Shown: positions 11,072 to 22,429, counted from the first letter of the stretch. The stretch is DNA of 64,000 bases from Lojkania enalia (GCA_010094045.1 ML986640.1:125469-189468); one strand, 5' to 3'. The notes: generated by a model from the sequence alone, not told the origin. Numbers and translations: made by a program.

Positions 11072-12011
11072 CACTGCTCATTCTCATCTCCACACCTCCG
11101 GATGCCCCGATCCAACCCCTAGCATATTTCAGGTGAAGACTAATAGGAAGTAGGCCGACTTCTACTGCCAAGGCCGCAGCGAAGAAATAATCGGCGCCGC
11201 CCTCAAAAAATACAAAATCCCCCGCGCCCGCCTTGTCATCCTCACAAAATGCTTTTTTGGCATCGACGAAGCCATCTTCAAGGACGGTGTCATCGACGTG
11301 CCCATGAGCATGATCAACGACGGGCACATGGTGAACCGGGTCGGGCTGTCCCGCAAACACATACTCGACGCCGTCGACGCCTCAGTCGCGCGACTCGGCA
11401 CCTACATCGACGTGCTACAGATCCACCGCCTGGACCGGGACACGCCGCCTGAGGAGATTATGCGCGCTCTCAATGACGTGATCGAGAGCGGCAAAGTGCG
11501 CTACATCGGCGCGAGCAGCATGGCCGCCTGGGAATTCCAGATGCTGAACAACGTTGCGGAGAAGCATGGCTGGCACAAATTTATCTCGATGCAGAACTAC
11601 CACAATATGCTGTACCGCGAGGAGGAACGCGAAATGCATCCGTACTGCCAGCATGCAGGCATTGGACTGATTCCCTGGTCGCCGTTGGCTGGTGGCGTGC
11701 TAGCGCGGCCGTGGAGGAATAGCGAAGAGAGTGTGAGGAGTAAGGCAGAGCAGTTTAGGGAGTTGGTGGTTAGTGCTGGGGATTATGTGGTTGTGGATCG
11801 ATTAGAGGAGGTTAGTAAGCGGTTGGGAGTTAGCATGGCAAAGGTGGCGATTGCGTGGAGTATTAGGAAGGGTGTGAATCCGATTGTGGGGCTGCAGAGC
11901 ATTGAAAGGATTGATGAGGCGGTGGATGCGGCGGGATTAGAGTTAAGTGATGAGGATTTTACGAGCTTGGACGAGGTTTATAAGGCGAAGCCTGTGGCAC
12001 CGATATTTTAA
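10787..12011 (+). CDS. aldo-keto reductase (NADPH-dependent, aryl-alcohol-dehydrogenase/YakC type)
   Basis: Two exons, 10787-11017 and 11154-12011, give 362 residues. The intron has donor GTACGC, branch GACTAAT and acceptor GTAG. Splicing joins NTWDT to ADFYCQGRSEE, rebuilding the AKR active-site segment. The catalytic tetrad is visible: Asp76 in NTWDT, Tyr81 in ADFY, Lys109 in LTKCF and His168 in LQIHRLD. The C-terminal GVSMAKVAIAWSIRKG and NPIVGLQSIERIDEAV match the NADPH-binding part of the (beta/alpha)8 barrel. The family reduces aldehydes and ketones in the cytosol; the substrate cannot be told. The odd feature is a 48-base C homopolymer inside the intron. No neighbouring pathway genes are seen. 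Confidence 0.9.
11023..11070. repeat. poly-C homopolymer, 48 bases
   Basis: An uninterrupted run of C begins six bases after the intron start of the aldo-keto reductase gene. It is far longer than expected by chance in a GC-moderate fungal intron. It could be a real slippage-prone tract or an assembly artefact, and the length should be treated as approximate. Confidence 0.9.
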
Positions 12012-12206
12012 ACGGATGGAGAAGTTTTGTTCGTTAGAAGTGGATAGATGGAAAGGCTAGCTTTACGCATTCAAGGATTTTGTCTATCGAAGAGTCCTCA
12101 CTACGCCGCCCGTTTCTATGAGCTACTTGCCTACCTCTATATACACAAACAATTAATCATACCGCCACCCTCCCAATCCAAAAGCAAAACAAACCCAAAA
12201 ATATAG

Positions 12207-12547
12207 ACTTAATCAGATTTGAACCGAGGACCTCTATCACCTAGGCACCACATTAAGACCCTACAAAAGAACACTATAATTAGGCACTACGAGTAAACAC
12301 TAAGAATAGGCGACTGGAAACCATGAGGAGACTCTGTAGGTAGACACTACGAGTCAACACTGTAGTAAGTGTCACGATGCCAGAGGGGAGAAGTGGCAGC
12401 CAAAAGTGGTGTGAATTGAGGGATATCGAGGGTCTATATATAGGCAGGATGTAGCTGACGTAATAGCCGAATATCTAACGTGACAGTATGTCATGCACCA
12501 TACCGGTGGGGTCATTGTGTGGAAGTGCTCTACCGCTGAGCCATGAG
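12207..12547 (-). pseudogene. split tRNA-like sequence
   Basis: Read on the minus strand, a tRNA 5' half lies at about 12547-12521: acceptor AGACTCA, then TG, then the D-arm GCTCAGCGGTAGAGC. A 3' half lies at about 12237-12207: GGTCCTCGGTTCAAATC, then TAAGTCT and A. The two acceptor strands pair at six of seven positions. The A-box and B-box are good. Between them is about 280 bp instead of about 25, including a 116-bp LTR-like segment. No anticodon stem can be rebuilt. This looks like a tRNA gene broken by insertion, and the amino-acid identity is unknown. Confidence 0.4.
12370..12485. repeat. short solo-LTR-like element
   Basis: A 116-bp segment begins TGTCACG and ends CGTGACA, a 7-bp perfect inverted end of the TG...CA type. 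It contains a TATATATA promoter-like motif near 12436. Flanking pentamers GTAAG and GTATG agree at four of five positions, suggesting a decayed target duplication. It lies between the two halves of the tRNA-like sequence. Confidence 0.45.
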
Positions 12548-12880
12548 TCTTGTTTGTACTTCTCGATATTTGATGGTAGGATTAGAGCATTTTTCTGTAT
12601 ATATGGGAGGCTTGCGAAGGGTTTTGGGGTGCGGATGCAGTGGAGATGTGGGATAGAGATGGAGGGCGGTGTGGATATGCACGGTCAACCATCTTCAGAC
12701 CTACCACTTATGTAATCGATCCGACTATGCATTCATCTCAATTCTCTAAACTTATTAGTCCAAGTTCAGAAGGAATTACCCAATATTGAAGCATTATCTT
12801 AGTTTAATCTTCATTACACACATCACTAAATAACTCGCCCTTCTCTTAATTGAAAATTTTCAAGTAATTGAACCTCTATT
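12548..12880. other. non-coding spacer
   Basis: AT-rich DNA between the tRNA-like relic and the first 227-bp solo LTR. Nothing recognised. Confidence 0.5.
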
Positions 12881-12885
12881 GTCTT

Positions 12886-13112
12886 TGTGATAGGGATTTG
12901 GCGAGTCTACTGAGTACGATTTCATACTACCGTACGGGAGTAAGTTATCCGGTTGCAGGTTGTATCAGATACCGTCGCACGATATCTAATCACGCTGGAT
13001 ATCAGCTGATATATCCCTCCTTATATACATAAATAGGGCCAGCTGGCCATCCTCAATCAACCAGTTCAGCTCCTCATCTCCCTTCCTGAGACAAGATTCG
13101 CCTATCACCACA
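12886..13112 (+). repeat. solo LTR, 227 bp, copy 1
   Basis: Begins TGTGATAGG and ends CCTATCACCACA (TG...CA). It is flanked by a perfect 5-bp target duplication GTCTT (12881-12885 and 13113-13117). A CTTATATACATAAATA promoter-like stretch lies inside. A second 227-bp copy, inverted, is at 15054-15280. No internal retrotransposon region adjoins it, so it is a solo LTR left by recombination. Confidence 0.85.
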
Positions 13113-13117
13113 GTCTT

Positions 13118-14376
13118 TGCGTCTCAAAAAAATAAAAAATAAAAAATAAATAAAGTAATAATTTTTGGTAATCTTAGACCTCCTGTCATCTCCGCTCCGT
13201 CCCTCTCATAAAAAAACCCGGCCACCCTAATCATTGGATCTCTAACTCCTACTCGCTATTGCACCGAGCTTAGGTCGCGACTGGGTACTGCTATCATACC
13301 ACTGGACCACATCTCCTGGTGTGCTGTGTTTAATCGTTAGAAGGTTTGGAGCAGTGGGCGGTGGATATGTGGAACAGATGGAGAAAGGGCGGGGTTGAGA
13401 ATGTTTAGGGTAGGAAGTAAGAATGAGAGAAGCAGTCTGTTTATCTCTGTTCTACTAAGTAATTGCAGACCTTGGAGGGTTATGATGAAACGCATAGACA
13501 AAAGAAATTTTGCGAGACTACTTAAATCACCGGAGACAGAACTTAGGGTCTATATCATTAGGTGTGCTCTTATCGTAATATCTAATCCAAAACTCTCTTT
13601 TGAGATATTAATGCTATATGTCAACGCCAATATTCCAAGATTGTCGCTAAATATACTCCCTGGATCGAAGGCCGCAAGATATTCCCAAACGCATAGGAGA
13701 GGGAAATCTGGTTTATAGGCCATAGAAAGGAGGCTATTACTAGTTTTCTCTACAAAATACCTCTACCGAAGTCCACGATGGACGCTGAAGCTAGAAGGGG
13801 GCTGTTCTCCATGAAATGTTTCACTGGCTTTTCCCATCTTGGATGGAGCTTTAGAAGACTAACAGAAATATTAAGATTTGGTGAGCTGATGGCTAACGAA
13901 GACAGAGGGGCTAGGAGCGGATGTTGGCACGAGTCTAGGGCCTAGGGCTGACTATATCTAGCTAGATACGTAGGCTTCGAAGTTCAGGTAGTGTTGGAGG
14001 GTGGATATCGAGGTGATAGACCTCACAAACATCGGCGTTTGTAGACTAGTCCCGATTAGGACTAGCTCTGTTTAGATAGTCCTACCAGGCGCCTTGACGG
14101 CACCTGCCTTCAACACGATTGGCTACTGCCTTTTCTATTATTTTGCAGGCCTGCCACGGGGGGTCTCAACGAAATATCCAGTGCTTTCATGTATGAGAAA
14201 ACGGAAGCCAATCTCTGTCCTAGGATTCCCTCTTCGGGTTTAGTGCAGTCCTCGCTGCACGTGAGTATTGTTTACAGTACAGCTGCAGTCTGCTCAGTCC
14301 CACCTTAACTTTCAACCACACCACACTCCCACCACACTCAGTTCTTCGAGTCTTTCTTTTCCCATCACTAGAGGCT
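13118..14376. other. non-coding, decayed region
   Basis: AT-rich simple sequence (AAAAATAAAAAATAAA near 13130) and scattered short ORFs. A weak D-arm-like string on the minus strand near 13310 was not convincing. No gene supported. Confidence 0.5.
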
Positions 14377-14987
14377 ATGGCAAACGTCAATTCCCCTCAG
14401 CCTGGATATCAACTCGGCCCACAACCAAATTTCGGGTGCCTAACACAAGCTCTCCAGCAAGCCACCACCGAGCTCGCAAATTTTGCGAATCTTCCTCCAA
14501 TTACTCAGTCCACTGCAATAATATAGCAGATGCAGCAGATGCGGCAACAGATGTAGCAAAACCACCAACAGACGCAGCAACGGATTCAGCAGGTGCAGCA
14601 GCAGATGCAGCAAAACCAGCTACAGACACGGCAACAGATACAACAACCCCGCACAGATATCACCACAGGTCATCAGGTAGTGTGAGTGAATACGATTTAG
14701 ATATCCTGCTTATCTGCTGACCGGTTATTTTTAACAGCGAGTACAATTCTATTGTCCGCCTTCAAAACTCTGGCATTGGAAGATCTGATGCTCCTCTTAC
14801 CATACTTCGTGAACTTGCGACAAGCGCCGATGTCTAAGGCTCCCCTACCACACTTAATCAGCTTTCGAATATGTCAGGTCCCATGCTAGATCGTGTGTTA
14901 ACAGCACTAAGCCTGCCTGCCAATGGCACGACTGTGGATAAGAAACAACGGCTAAGGTTCTATGTTGGATTAAAGGATATACTTTAG
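14377..14987 (+). pseudogene. RIP-damaged pseudogene, Gln-rich protein of unknown function
   Basis: From ATG 14377 (MANVNSPQPGYQLGPQ) one frame continues as exon 14377-14681 and, after a GT-AG intron (donor GTGAGT, branch CTGAC), as exon 14738-14987. The phase is kept exactly across the junction (GHQVV joined to EYNSIVRLQNSG). Three internal stops interrupt it: TAG at 14524, TAG at 14554, and TAA in the second exon after ATSADV. Each is where CAG or CAA would fit the surrounding Gln-rich sequence, the expected result of C-to-T mutation. The C-terminal part (MSGPMLDRVLTALSLP, KKQRLRFYVGLKDIL) is helical. No family recognised. It sits between the two inverted solo LTRs. Confidence 0.65.
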
Positions 14988-15053
14988 CAATGAGGGAGGT
15001 GCTATCATACTAGAATGGATGGTCAGAATGGATGCTCGGAGTCGAATGAATAT

Positions 15054-15280
15054 TGTGGTGAGAGGCGAATCTTGTCTCAGGGAGGGAGATGAGGAGCTGA
15101 ACTGATTGATTGAGGATGGCCAGCAGGCCATATTTATGTATATAAGGAAGGGTATATCAGCTGATATCCAGCGTGATTTGATATCGTGTAACAGTATCTG
15201 ATACAACCTGCAACCGGATAGCTTACTCCCGTACGATAGTCGGGAATCGTACTCAGTAGGCTCGCTAAATTCCTATCACA
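15054..15280 (-). repeat. solo LTR, 227 bp, copy 2 (inverted)
   Basis: Reverse-complement relative of the copy at 12886-13112 with the same length and termini. It is flanked by a perfect 5-bp duplication AATAT (15049-15053 and 15281-15285). The different duplications show two independent insertions rather than one element with inverted ends. Confidence 0.85.
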
Positions 15281-15285
15281 AATAT

Positions 15286-16031
15286 TTCTTTAGTTGTAGT
15301 TTGCAAAGATTCTTTAGCTTCACTTGCCAAGGTTCTCCAACTGTACTTGCTCTTCAATATTCAGTTAATGTAATGCACCGACAAAGCCATAAACTTCTTG
15401 CACTATATTCTCAACACCCTCGGCGACGAGAGTATCAGTATTATTTGATTGATCTCAAGATCTTCTTCAAGTACACTATTAAATGGGTTCGGCTGGGGAC
15501 ACTTTGGTAGAAAAGCAAGAACCATATCTGGCGGCACGAGACCTCGAGTGCCTACAAGATTAGCGAGGATGATGTCCTAGTTAAGGGCCTTTGCAAGGCT
15601 ATTGTATTCGTGATTGACTGGGAAGGTATTGGGAAAACACCTTGTACTGCTAAGAATTGTTGAGCAGGATCATGATAGAGTATCTGAGCAGACGGTTAAA
15701 TATCAAATAAAACAATGTTTTGAGTTTTGACTATACTTATACATAGTATTCAATACCTGCACTAAATAGCTCCAACTTTGAATTGGATTGCAGGTTTCCT
15801 CATTAGCTACGATCTCGTCGGCTGACTGTCCAACATCTATTTCACGGATTTCCCTGGTTGGTTCTGTAGCTGCTAATGTCCCTGGCGCCGATATCTGGCC
15901 TTTTGCTCCTTTCGGTTCTGACAGGGATTGGGTCTCAATAGACCGCTCTTCTATTATGTGTGATGCATCTTTTGCTGTTCCTAACGAACAGCCTTTGCTC
16001 ACTTGAGTTCTTCGCACGGACTCAAAAAGAT
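15286..16031. other. non-coding, decayed region
   Basis: Open frames on the minus strand (15703-16086) run antisense or out of frame into the kinase relic and show no domain. No intact gene. Confidence 0.4.
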
Positions 16032-17040
16032 CTAGCGAGATACGTTTGATACAATTTGTACCAAAAAAGCTTCGCGCACCTCCCAAGTTGTGTTGGTTGA
16101 GTTCAGGTCGCTCGATATTTCTGTCAACATTAGCCGTCCCTTGGGATGCTCAGAGAGCATCTTGCAGCACGTGTCCAGCCAGACTTTGTCGACATTACTG
16201 TCATCCCTCTGTCTCTTTCGTTGGATCCATTCGGTAAGACTATCTGAGCCTGTCAGTCTCTCGTAGCAAGGTGCAAGCGAGCAAAACGAAGCTAGATCGT
16301 TTCTTGAATACACATCGCCTTTTAGTACACGCTAGATCTCGATCAGAACGCAACCCAATGAGAACACATCCGCAGAACGCCCACAGGCCTCCAGATTCGA
16401 TATTTCTGGGGCCCTATATAATTGTGTTCCGGGAATAGTGGCCTCGGTGGTCGATAAGCTAAGTTCAGAAACATCCTTCGAACGGCCGAAGTCGGCGATG
16501 AGTAGCCTCTGTTGGTGAACTAGAAGTTTCTATGCACGGCCTTTGCTTCCTATACTTAAGCATCCTAGAGCTCTGTACATCTCTACGTCGGGGAATTTCT
16601 CTGCCCTCTCAGTCCTATCCATTTCCAGTACATCCCGCAGATTGCTGTCCGTAACAAGGGACATAATGATGGCGATTTCCACGCTATACGTATATGATTT
16701 GAAAAATTCTACAATGTGCCGATAGCCCGCTAGTCGTTGGAGTAGGTAGATTTATTGGGGGAACCGCTTCCGAAATTTTGTATCGCCGCCTTTCAAGCGT
16801 TTCCTCGCGAACGTTACCGTTTGTGGAATCTCCACCCTTCGAAATTGCTGGCATCTTTTGATCTCTAGAATCGGTATGAATACTTGTGCTAAATGAGGTT
16901 ATCACTATCTCCGGATTTATTGTATGTTGGATCGCGTCAGACAAGGCTGTCATTTTCCGTATCAATCCTGCGGATCGGGCTAAGAGATCATGTAATACGG
17001 GAAGCGACGGAAAAGGTTCTACGAGAGATAGTAAAGACAT
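16032..17040 (-). pseudogene. protein-kinase-like pseudogene
   Basis: Minus-strand fragments in more than one frame carry kinase-domain blocks in the right order. First is LAGYRHIVEFFKSYTYSVEIAIIM (helix C to beta-5), at about 16735-16660. Next is VHRN, the catalytic-loop start, near 16530. Then come IADFGRSKDVSE, the DFG loop, near 16500, TQLYRAPEI, the APE motif, near 16420, and SADVFSLGCVLIEI, helix F, near 16370. The frame shifts between the N-terminal ORF and the helix C block, and again between VHRN and IADFG. An in-frame TAG follows LIEI. The gene is therefore dead. Fungal kinases of this type often have a non-kinase N-terminal part, which fits the 118-residue ORF at 17040-16684. Confidence 0.65.
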
Positions 17041-18263
17041 GATAGATGGAATTGATCCGAGACCGTATCAATGACATTGGAGTAAGTAGTAATAAATGCG
17101 ATAGGAATGTCGGTATAGAACGTCTTCTTGCAGCAAGGCCGAACTGCTCATCTAATATCATTATATAGTCTTGTACGGTAGTGCAGATACCGTGACATCT
17201 CCTTGCTCGTTCCTCAAAGCCTGCTTATACCTTTTTAGGCGAAACTAATTATCTTCTAGTTCCGTGTATTCGAAATCGATAAGTGGTAATTAGTTCCTAA
17301 GTACCACTATCCAATCCTGAAGCCAGTATGCTGCTAGAAGGCAGTCGCATAAACTCATCACATAAATTGAATGATTTGTATTTCTTTCTGTTGACGTTAT
17401 CTTACTATTCCAATGAATTTATTGAAGCTTGATAATTACTCATATGATTGAGCATAAAGATAGAACTAGAGCAATTGCTATAGCAATAGGGTCGAATATA
17501 GTTAACGCGGCCGTTTGAGGCAACTCAGAAACGCGTATAGATGCGATCCCCGACAACACCGAAACATCTTATTGGGACCATGGTAGAGTGATAAGTACCG
17601 CTGGCCATCTCATCGATCGTACCCTTCGAAATATTAGGTCAGCTCAGGAAAACATGGTGTTTGAAATCCTGGTTGTCCTAGTCAACCTACTAACAGGGTT
17701 GGTATGGGAATGCTACTACGCTAACCAAGGACGGTTAGAGGACAGTGCCTGTTGTGCGAACGTCGGTGGATTTACCATCGAGGGCAAAATCACTCTCACT
17801 TGAAGTAAGAGTCGCAGAATTAAGACAGATTTTGCAATTTCCGCACGAACGCATCGAGCCGGACAAGACATAGCGACTTCTTGACAAGCGAATCAGCAAT
17901 TAGGCCTGCGGGACAATCTGTACCTAAACCTCGGGGAAGCTGCGCGAGCTCTCTTACCTAGACACCTCTCCTCAAGCGTTGCATCCTCCACGAATCAATC
18001 GGCCCCGCCCCCGCCTTTGCGAAAATTAGATCCGCAGTTACTCTGTGAAACCGTATTTAGGAAGGTCCTCACTGCAAATTGGACTCTTAGCACAAGCCAC
18101 CAGCAAGCGCATACAGCGTTTGACGGGAAGAGGCCTTGCTACGCTTAACTCCCTATCTCCTAACGACGCTCGAGACGCGGTAGCGATATCATTGCATTTG
18201 AATCGAGAATAAAACGGACTAAGAAGCCCGCGATTAGGGCCGGCGCGCTCAACTTCACACAAG
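17041..18263. other. non-coding spacer with arp8 promoter at its right end
   Basis: No supported gene. A 71-codon ORF at 17588-17803 shows no family signature. Composition becomes more balanced toward 18.0 kb. Confidence 0.5.
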
Positions 18264-20651
18264 ATGGTGGGCAAGAAGTCCGGCAGAGCCCTCCTTAGGG
18301 AGGAAGGTATGTAATCGCGCATCTATTAGGTGGCGGTATCATACTAAGAAGAGATATAGGCCTAGCGAGGACAGACAATAACCTTGATCTGACAACATGG
18401 CCAGTGGTGAATATGATCAACCAGAAGAATTACTACACGTATAATAGCCCGTCCGATTACACGGGAGGGCTCCGCTGATATGGTAACAGAGAGTTCCTCA
18501 AGCGGGATGATCAATTTCTTGCCTACCGCGCCCCTGCCGAAGAGGAGCGAAATCGAATGGTACGAGAGGCGCGGGATAAAGACCGGGCGCTTGCGCAACG
18601 AACTCCTACCGAAGGGGCGGCTTATCTCGACGAAGGCACCCTCGACGAGGCTGAAGCTGCCATCACGCCGCGAGAGGATTACACTTCTAAGCTGATAGTA
18701 TTGCACGTTGGTAGTCAGAATCTCAGGATAGGTCTTGGCAGTGACGCCTTACCAAAGACAGTTCCAATGGTCATAGCTCGCAAATGGAAAGAGAATGAAT
18801 CGGAAGAGGGCGGGGGAGAACCAAGCCCCAAACGACTCAAGGTCGACGGTGTCGTCCCAGCCGAAGCTTATCCAGAAAAGTGGTTTGGTGAAGATGTAAG
18901 CATTCTGCCCTCTCGAACACCATTATCTCGGAAAAATGTTAATTTGCGACGTAGTTTGCAAATCAATATCAAACTATGTGCTCAGAACTTAGGACACGAA
19001 TGCGTACGAATAAGCGTAGAGTGCTACCGAACTCCAAGGAGCTGGTAATCAATTTCAACCGCCGGACACCACCTGACATCATCTCGGAGCACAATGATAT
19101 TGACAGGATTGAATGGACTGAGCTGCCTCTAAACTCTAGTAAGGCACCTGAATATTTCACCGGCCAGGAAGCGTTGCGAATACCAGAGACCTCGAGCCCG
19201 AGATACAAGCTCTTCTGGCCCATACACAACGGCACTTTCAATGAAAGTGATTATACGAACCGGAACCAACTGTATCACGATATTTCGAAAATCTTCGAAG
19301 AAGCTTTTAGGACTCAATTAGGAATTACTAAGCCGAAAGAGCTGGCCAACTACAAATGCGTTTTTATCATCCCCGATTTGTACGAGCGAATTTACGTGAC
19401 AACAATGCTAGATATTCTCATCCGTGATCTTGGAGTAGGCAAAGTTTGTCTCCAACAGGAGAGCCTTTCAGCTACATTCGGTGCAGGGTACTCGAGCGCC
19501 TGTGTCGTGGACATCGGAGCCCAAAAGACGTCAATTTGCTGTGTTGACGAAGGTATGTGTATCGAAGAATCTCGGATCAATCTGAAAATGGGAGGATCGG
19601 ATGTGACGGAGACATTCATCAAAATGATGCTATTCGATCACTTTCCGTATTCGGACATGAATCTAAAGCGTCGATACGATTTCTTGTTGGCGGAAGAGTT
19701 GAAGCAGAAACATTGTTCAATGGACGAGGGGTACGTCACGGTCCAGACTCTGGAGTTCCATCTTCGTGCTTTCGGTCAGGACACCCGGCGGTATCAATTT
19801 AAGACTTATGATGAGACGATGCTCGCTCCAATGGTAAGGAAGGTGTAGATGTGCAAGCCATTTTGCTAAGCCAATAACAGGGTTTCTTCAAGCCATCTAT
19901 TTTCGACCATTCAAGCAAGTTGGAGGATCGACGGAAAGTTGTTCCCCGCTCTGTTGACCTTTACGATGGCGCGCCAAACGACCCAGTTTCGACGGCGCAG
20001 GTCGCAGTAATCGAAGCCGCAGGCGGAAAATCTGCTACCGTAAATGGCACCCAGGAATCGACAAATAGTCTAGCTGCAACCTCCACCCCAGCACGATCAC
20101 AGCAGTTGAATCTGCTCAACCGTCTGAACGACATGGAAGGCACGCCTAGGTCATCTGTTGCTGGATCACCTGCCCCAGAAGGGACCCCGAATCCAGATAG
20201 AGATACACCCGGAATGGGGGAGAATGACCAACCTTTGGTCTTCCGAGACCCAGTATTGGAGAAGACAAAATTAGCTGAGGAGCGCGACAAAGTGCTCCCA
20301 ATTATGCCACTAGACAATGCAATCTTAGAGAGCCTTGCACAAGGCGCTCGTGGGGAGGATCGCAAGTTGCGTGACTTCTTCGGAGGGATCATGCTGATTG
20401 GAGGTGGCAGCAAGACGCCAGGTTTGGGGGCTTTCCTGGAAACCAGACTTCGTGAGCTAAGACCTTTTTATGGTAAAGAAATTCTAGTTGGGCCCCCTCC
20501 ACGAGAGTTCGATCCCCAAGTCGTGATCTGGAAGGGTGGTAGTGTCTTTGGCAGGCTGTCGAGCAGTGGGAATGACAGCTGGATCAGCAAAGGAGAATAT
20601 GATATACTCGGAAGCAGACTACTTTCTAACAAATGCATGTTCGCTTGGTAG
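18264..20651 (+). CDS. arp8: actin-related protein 8, INO80 chromatin-remodelling complex subunit
   Basis: Nuclear actin-like subunit of the INO80 nucleosome remodeller, which with Arp4 and actin binds the HSA region of Ino80. Five exons join in phase: 18264-18306, 18360-18438, 18490-18895, 18955-19833 and 19881-20651 (725 residues). Signatures are MVGKKSGRALLREEG at the start, WPVVNMINQKNYYTEFLKRDDQF, HVGSQNLRIGLGSDALPK (first ATP-fold segment), KRRVLPNSKELVINFNRR, ATFGAGYSSACVVDIGAQKTSICCVDEG (second phosphate-binding region), KRRYDFLLAEELKQKHC and the C-terminal VVIWKGGSVFGRLSSSGNDSWIS. A Pro/Thr-rich insert near residues 500-570 is usual in fungal Arp8. All introns are 51-59 bp or shorter. 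Confidence 0.95.
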
Positions 20652-21032
20652 AAGGTGAGTTATCCAGCTGAACATTATTTGATGGATGGGTGAGGCACAC
20701 AGTGTAGGATAGAAGCACATGCCATCAACAAGCGGAAAGTCCGTGGAAGATTAATTCTATTCTATCAATACGATATTTCATAACAGGATATCCATCCGAA
20801 GATTGGGCCACGGCTATAATTTCATTGATGAATTAGCCGGCGTGGTGAATCCGTAGAGATGCTTAGTCAGGCCCGCTGATCTTGGCATCTGCAGGTGAAT
20901 TTGATGGTGAATTGATTTTCCGAAGCGCGTCCCGAGCTTCACCTTTGAACTTCGAGCTTTCTTTCAGACACCGTGTAGCCCTTACCTCATAACCTCTGGC
21001 TCACAATCTCTATACTTCGATAGCTTGCAGCT
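20652..21032. other. spacer between arp8 and paf1 (co-directional)
   Basis: Holds the arp8 3' end and the paf1 promoter. No other signal. Confidence 0.5.
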
Positions 21033-22429
21033 ATGGCGTCCTCGCAAAGACCGACATATCATCAGGATTACATTGCGCGCATTCGTTATTCAAATGCACT
21101 CCCTCCACCGCCATGCCCTCCGAAGCTCCTGGACATCCCCAATACGGGTCTTTCAAGCGGACAATATACCTCAGCTGGATTCGCTTCAAGGCTCGCCCGA
21201 GAACAACCGTTGAACATAGAAGCAGATGCTGAACTCGGTATGCCGATTGATTTGGTTGGCATCCCAGGTGTGTTCGACGGAGATGAATCAGGTATGGCTC
21301 TTTGTCTCATCCACCAGCCGGAAGTTGACTTCGTGAAGCAATCCAGCCGGTACATAATGCACTGCATCTAGACGCAAAAGATCGCGCTTTACTGCGCCCG
21401 CCGAATGCACTCGGCAAGGCCCCTGCGAACGCCTCAGGCGTCTCCTTCTTGCGCAAGACCGAATACATTACCTCTATGACAACCGGCGGCTCCAAGTTCG
21501 AGTCTAGCAACTCATCAAACACAATGCGCATCCGCGGCAAGCGACGGCGACAGCTAGACGTCTCCGAAGACGATCCTGCGCATATCCTCAAGCAAATTGT
21601 AAAGGGCTTCAACCTCGCATACCCCAAAGACGCAAACCGCTGGCCCGAAAACATTCGCGGCGCCGAAATAACCTCAGAGGAAAGGCAAGCATGGCGCGCT
21701 CCTCAACACCCCACAACCAAAGGTCTCCAAGTCGTAGACTCGTACCCTCTCCTCCCAGACTGGGACGCCACCCCCGACACTGGCAACTACATGATGTACA
21801 AATTCATGGCGGCGCCAGTCAACAACTCAAGCAATTCATCCTATGACATGCGCCTAGACGTCGCCCTGCTCCGGCCCTCCGGCCAAACAATCGAAGACCA
21901 AGAACACTACCTCCACGACCACGAAGCACACAAATCGGATCCGACAAAACCGCGTCCGCTCCCCCGCTACCAGTTCGAATTCTTTCTACCCACTTCCCGC
22001 GACAAAGTCGCCGGCATAAAACGCAATTTCTCGACCTTCGATCCTGACAACGAGGCCGAGATCCCCTTCGACCACGACGACACAGAGCCCAACCGCAAGT
22101 TCTTCAAATACGAAAACATCCGCGTCTATGAGACAGCGACCCAGGTTGGCGACCCGGACGATACGTTCAACGACGTCGTCGCCCTGGCCCTTCATGATCC
22201 AGAGAGCCATGAAGAGGAACGGTTGAGGGAGGCCGAGTTGCAGAAGGCCGCGTACTTCTACCCCATTTCGCAGAAGACGAGTATCAGGCCGCGGCGGCCC
22301 GGCAAGGTGGAGTTGATTGGCGAGGAGCAGCAGAGGGTCGATGTCATTGAAACAGCAGCGAGGGACCCGGGGATCGAGGCCAGCAAGAGAGAGGAGTTTC
22401 GGAGACGGTATGATGTCCTTGGTGAGTGA
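21033..22429 (+). CDS. paf1: RNA polymerase II-associated factor 1 (PAF1 complex)
   Basis: Scaffold subunit of the Paf1 complex, which travels with RNA polymerase II and supports histone modification and elongation. Exons 21033-21291 and 21339-22429 give 449 residues. The 47-bp intron is chosen so that GDES joins AIQPVHNALHLDAKDRALL. A later AG would also keep frame but would lose this family block. Other Paf1 signatures are the N-terminal YIARIRYSNALPPPPCPPKLL, VSFLRKTEYITSM and the YRFEFFLP-like RYQFEFFLPTSRDKVAG. The C-terminal third is acidic and charged, as usual. A possible extra 3' intron (GGTGAGTGAG at 22425) could change the last residues. Confidence 0.93.

Noticed and set aside
13280..13325. 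D-arm-like string on the minus strand (TGGTCCAGTGGTATGA)
   Set aside because: The expected T-arm is poor and the acceptor ends do not pair. It is not called as a tRNA.
17588..17803. 71-codon plus-strand ORF
   Set aside because: Short, no domain, no splice partners; it lies in a decayed spacer.
21292..21380. Alternative paf1 acceptor at about 21370 (TCTAG)
   Set aside because: It keeps frame but removes the conserved AIQPVHNALHL segment. The acceptor at 21338 is preferred.
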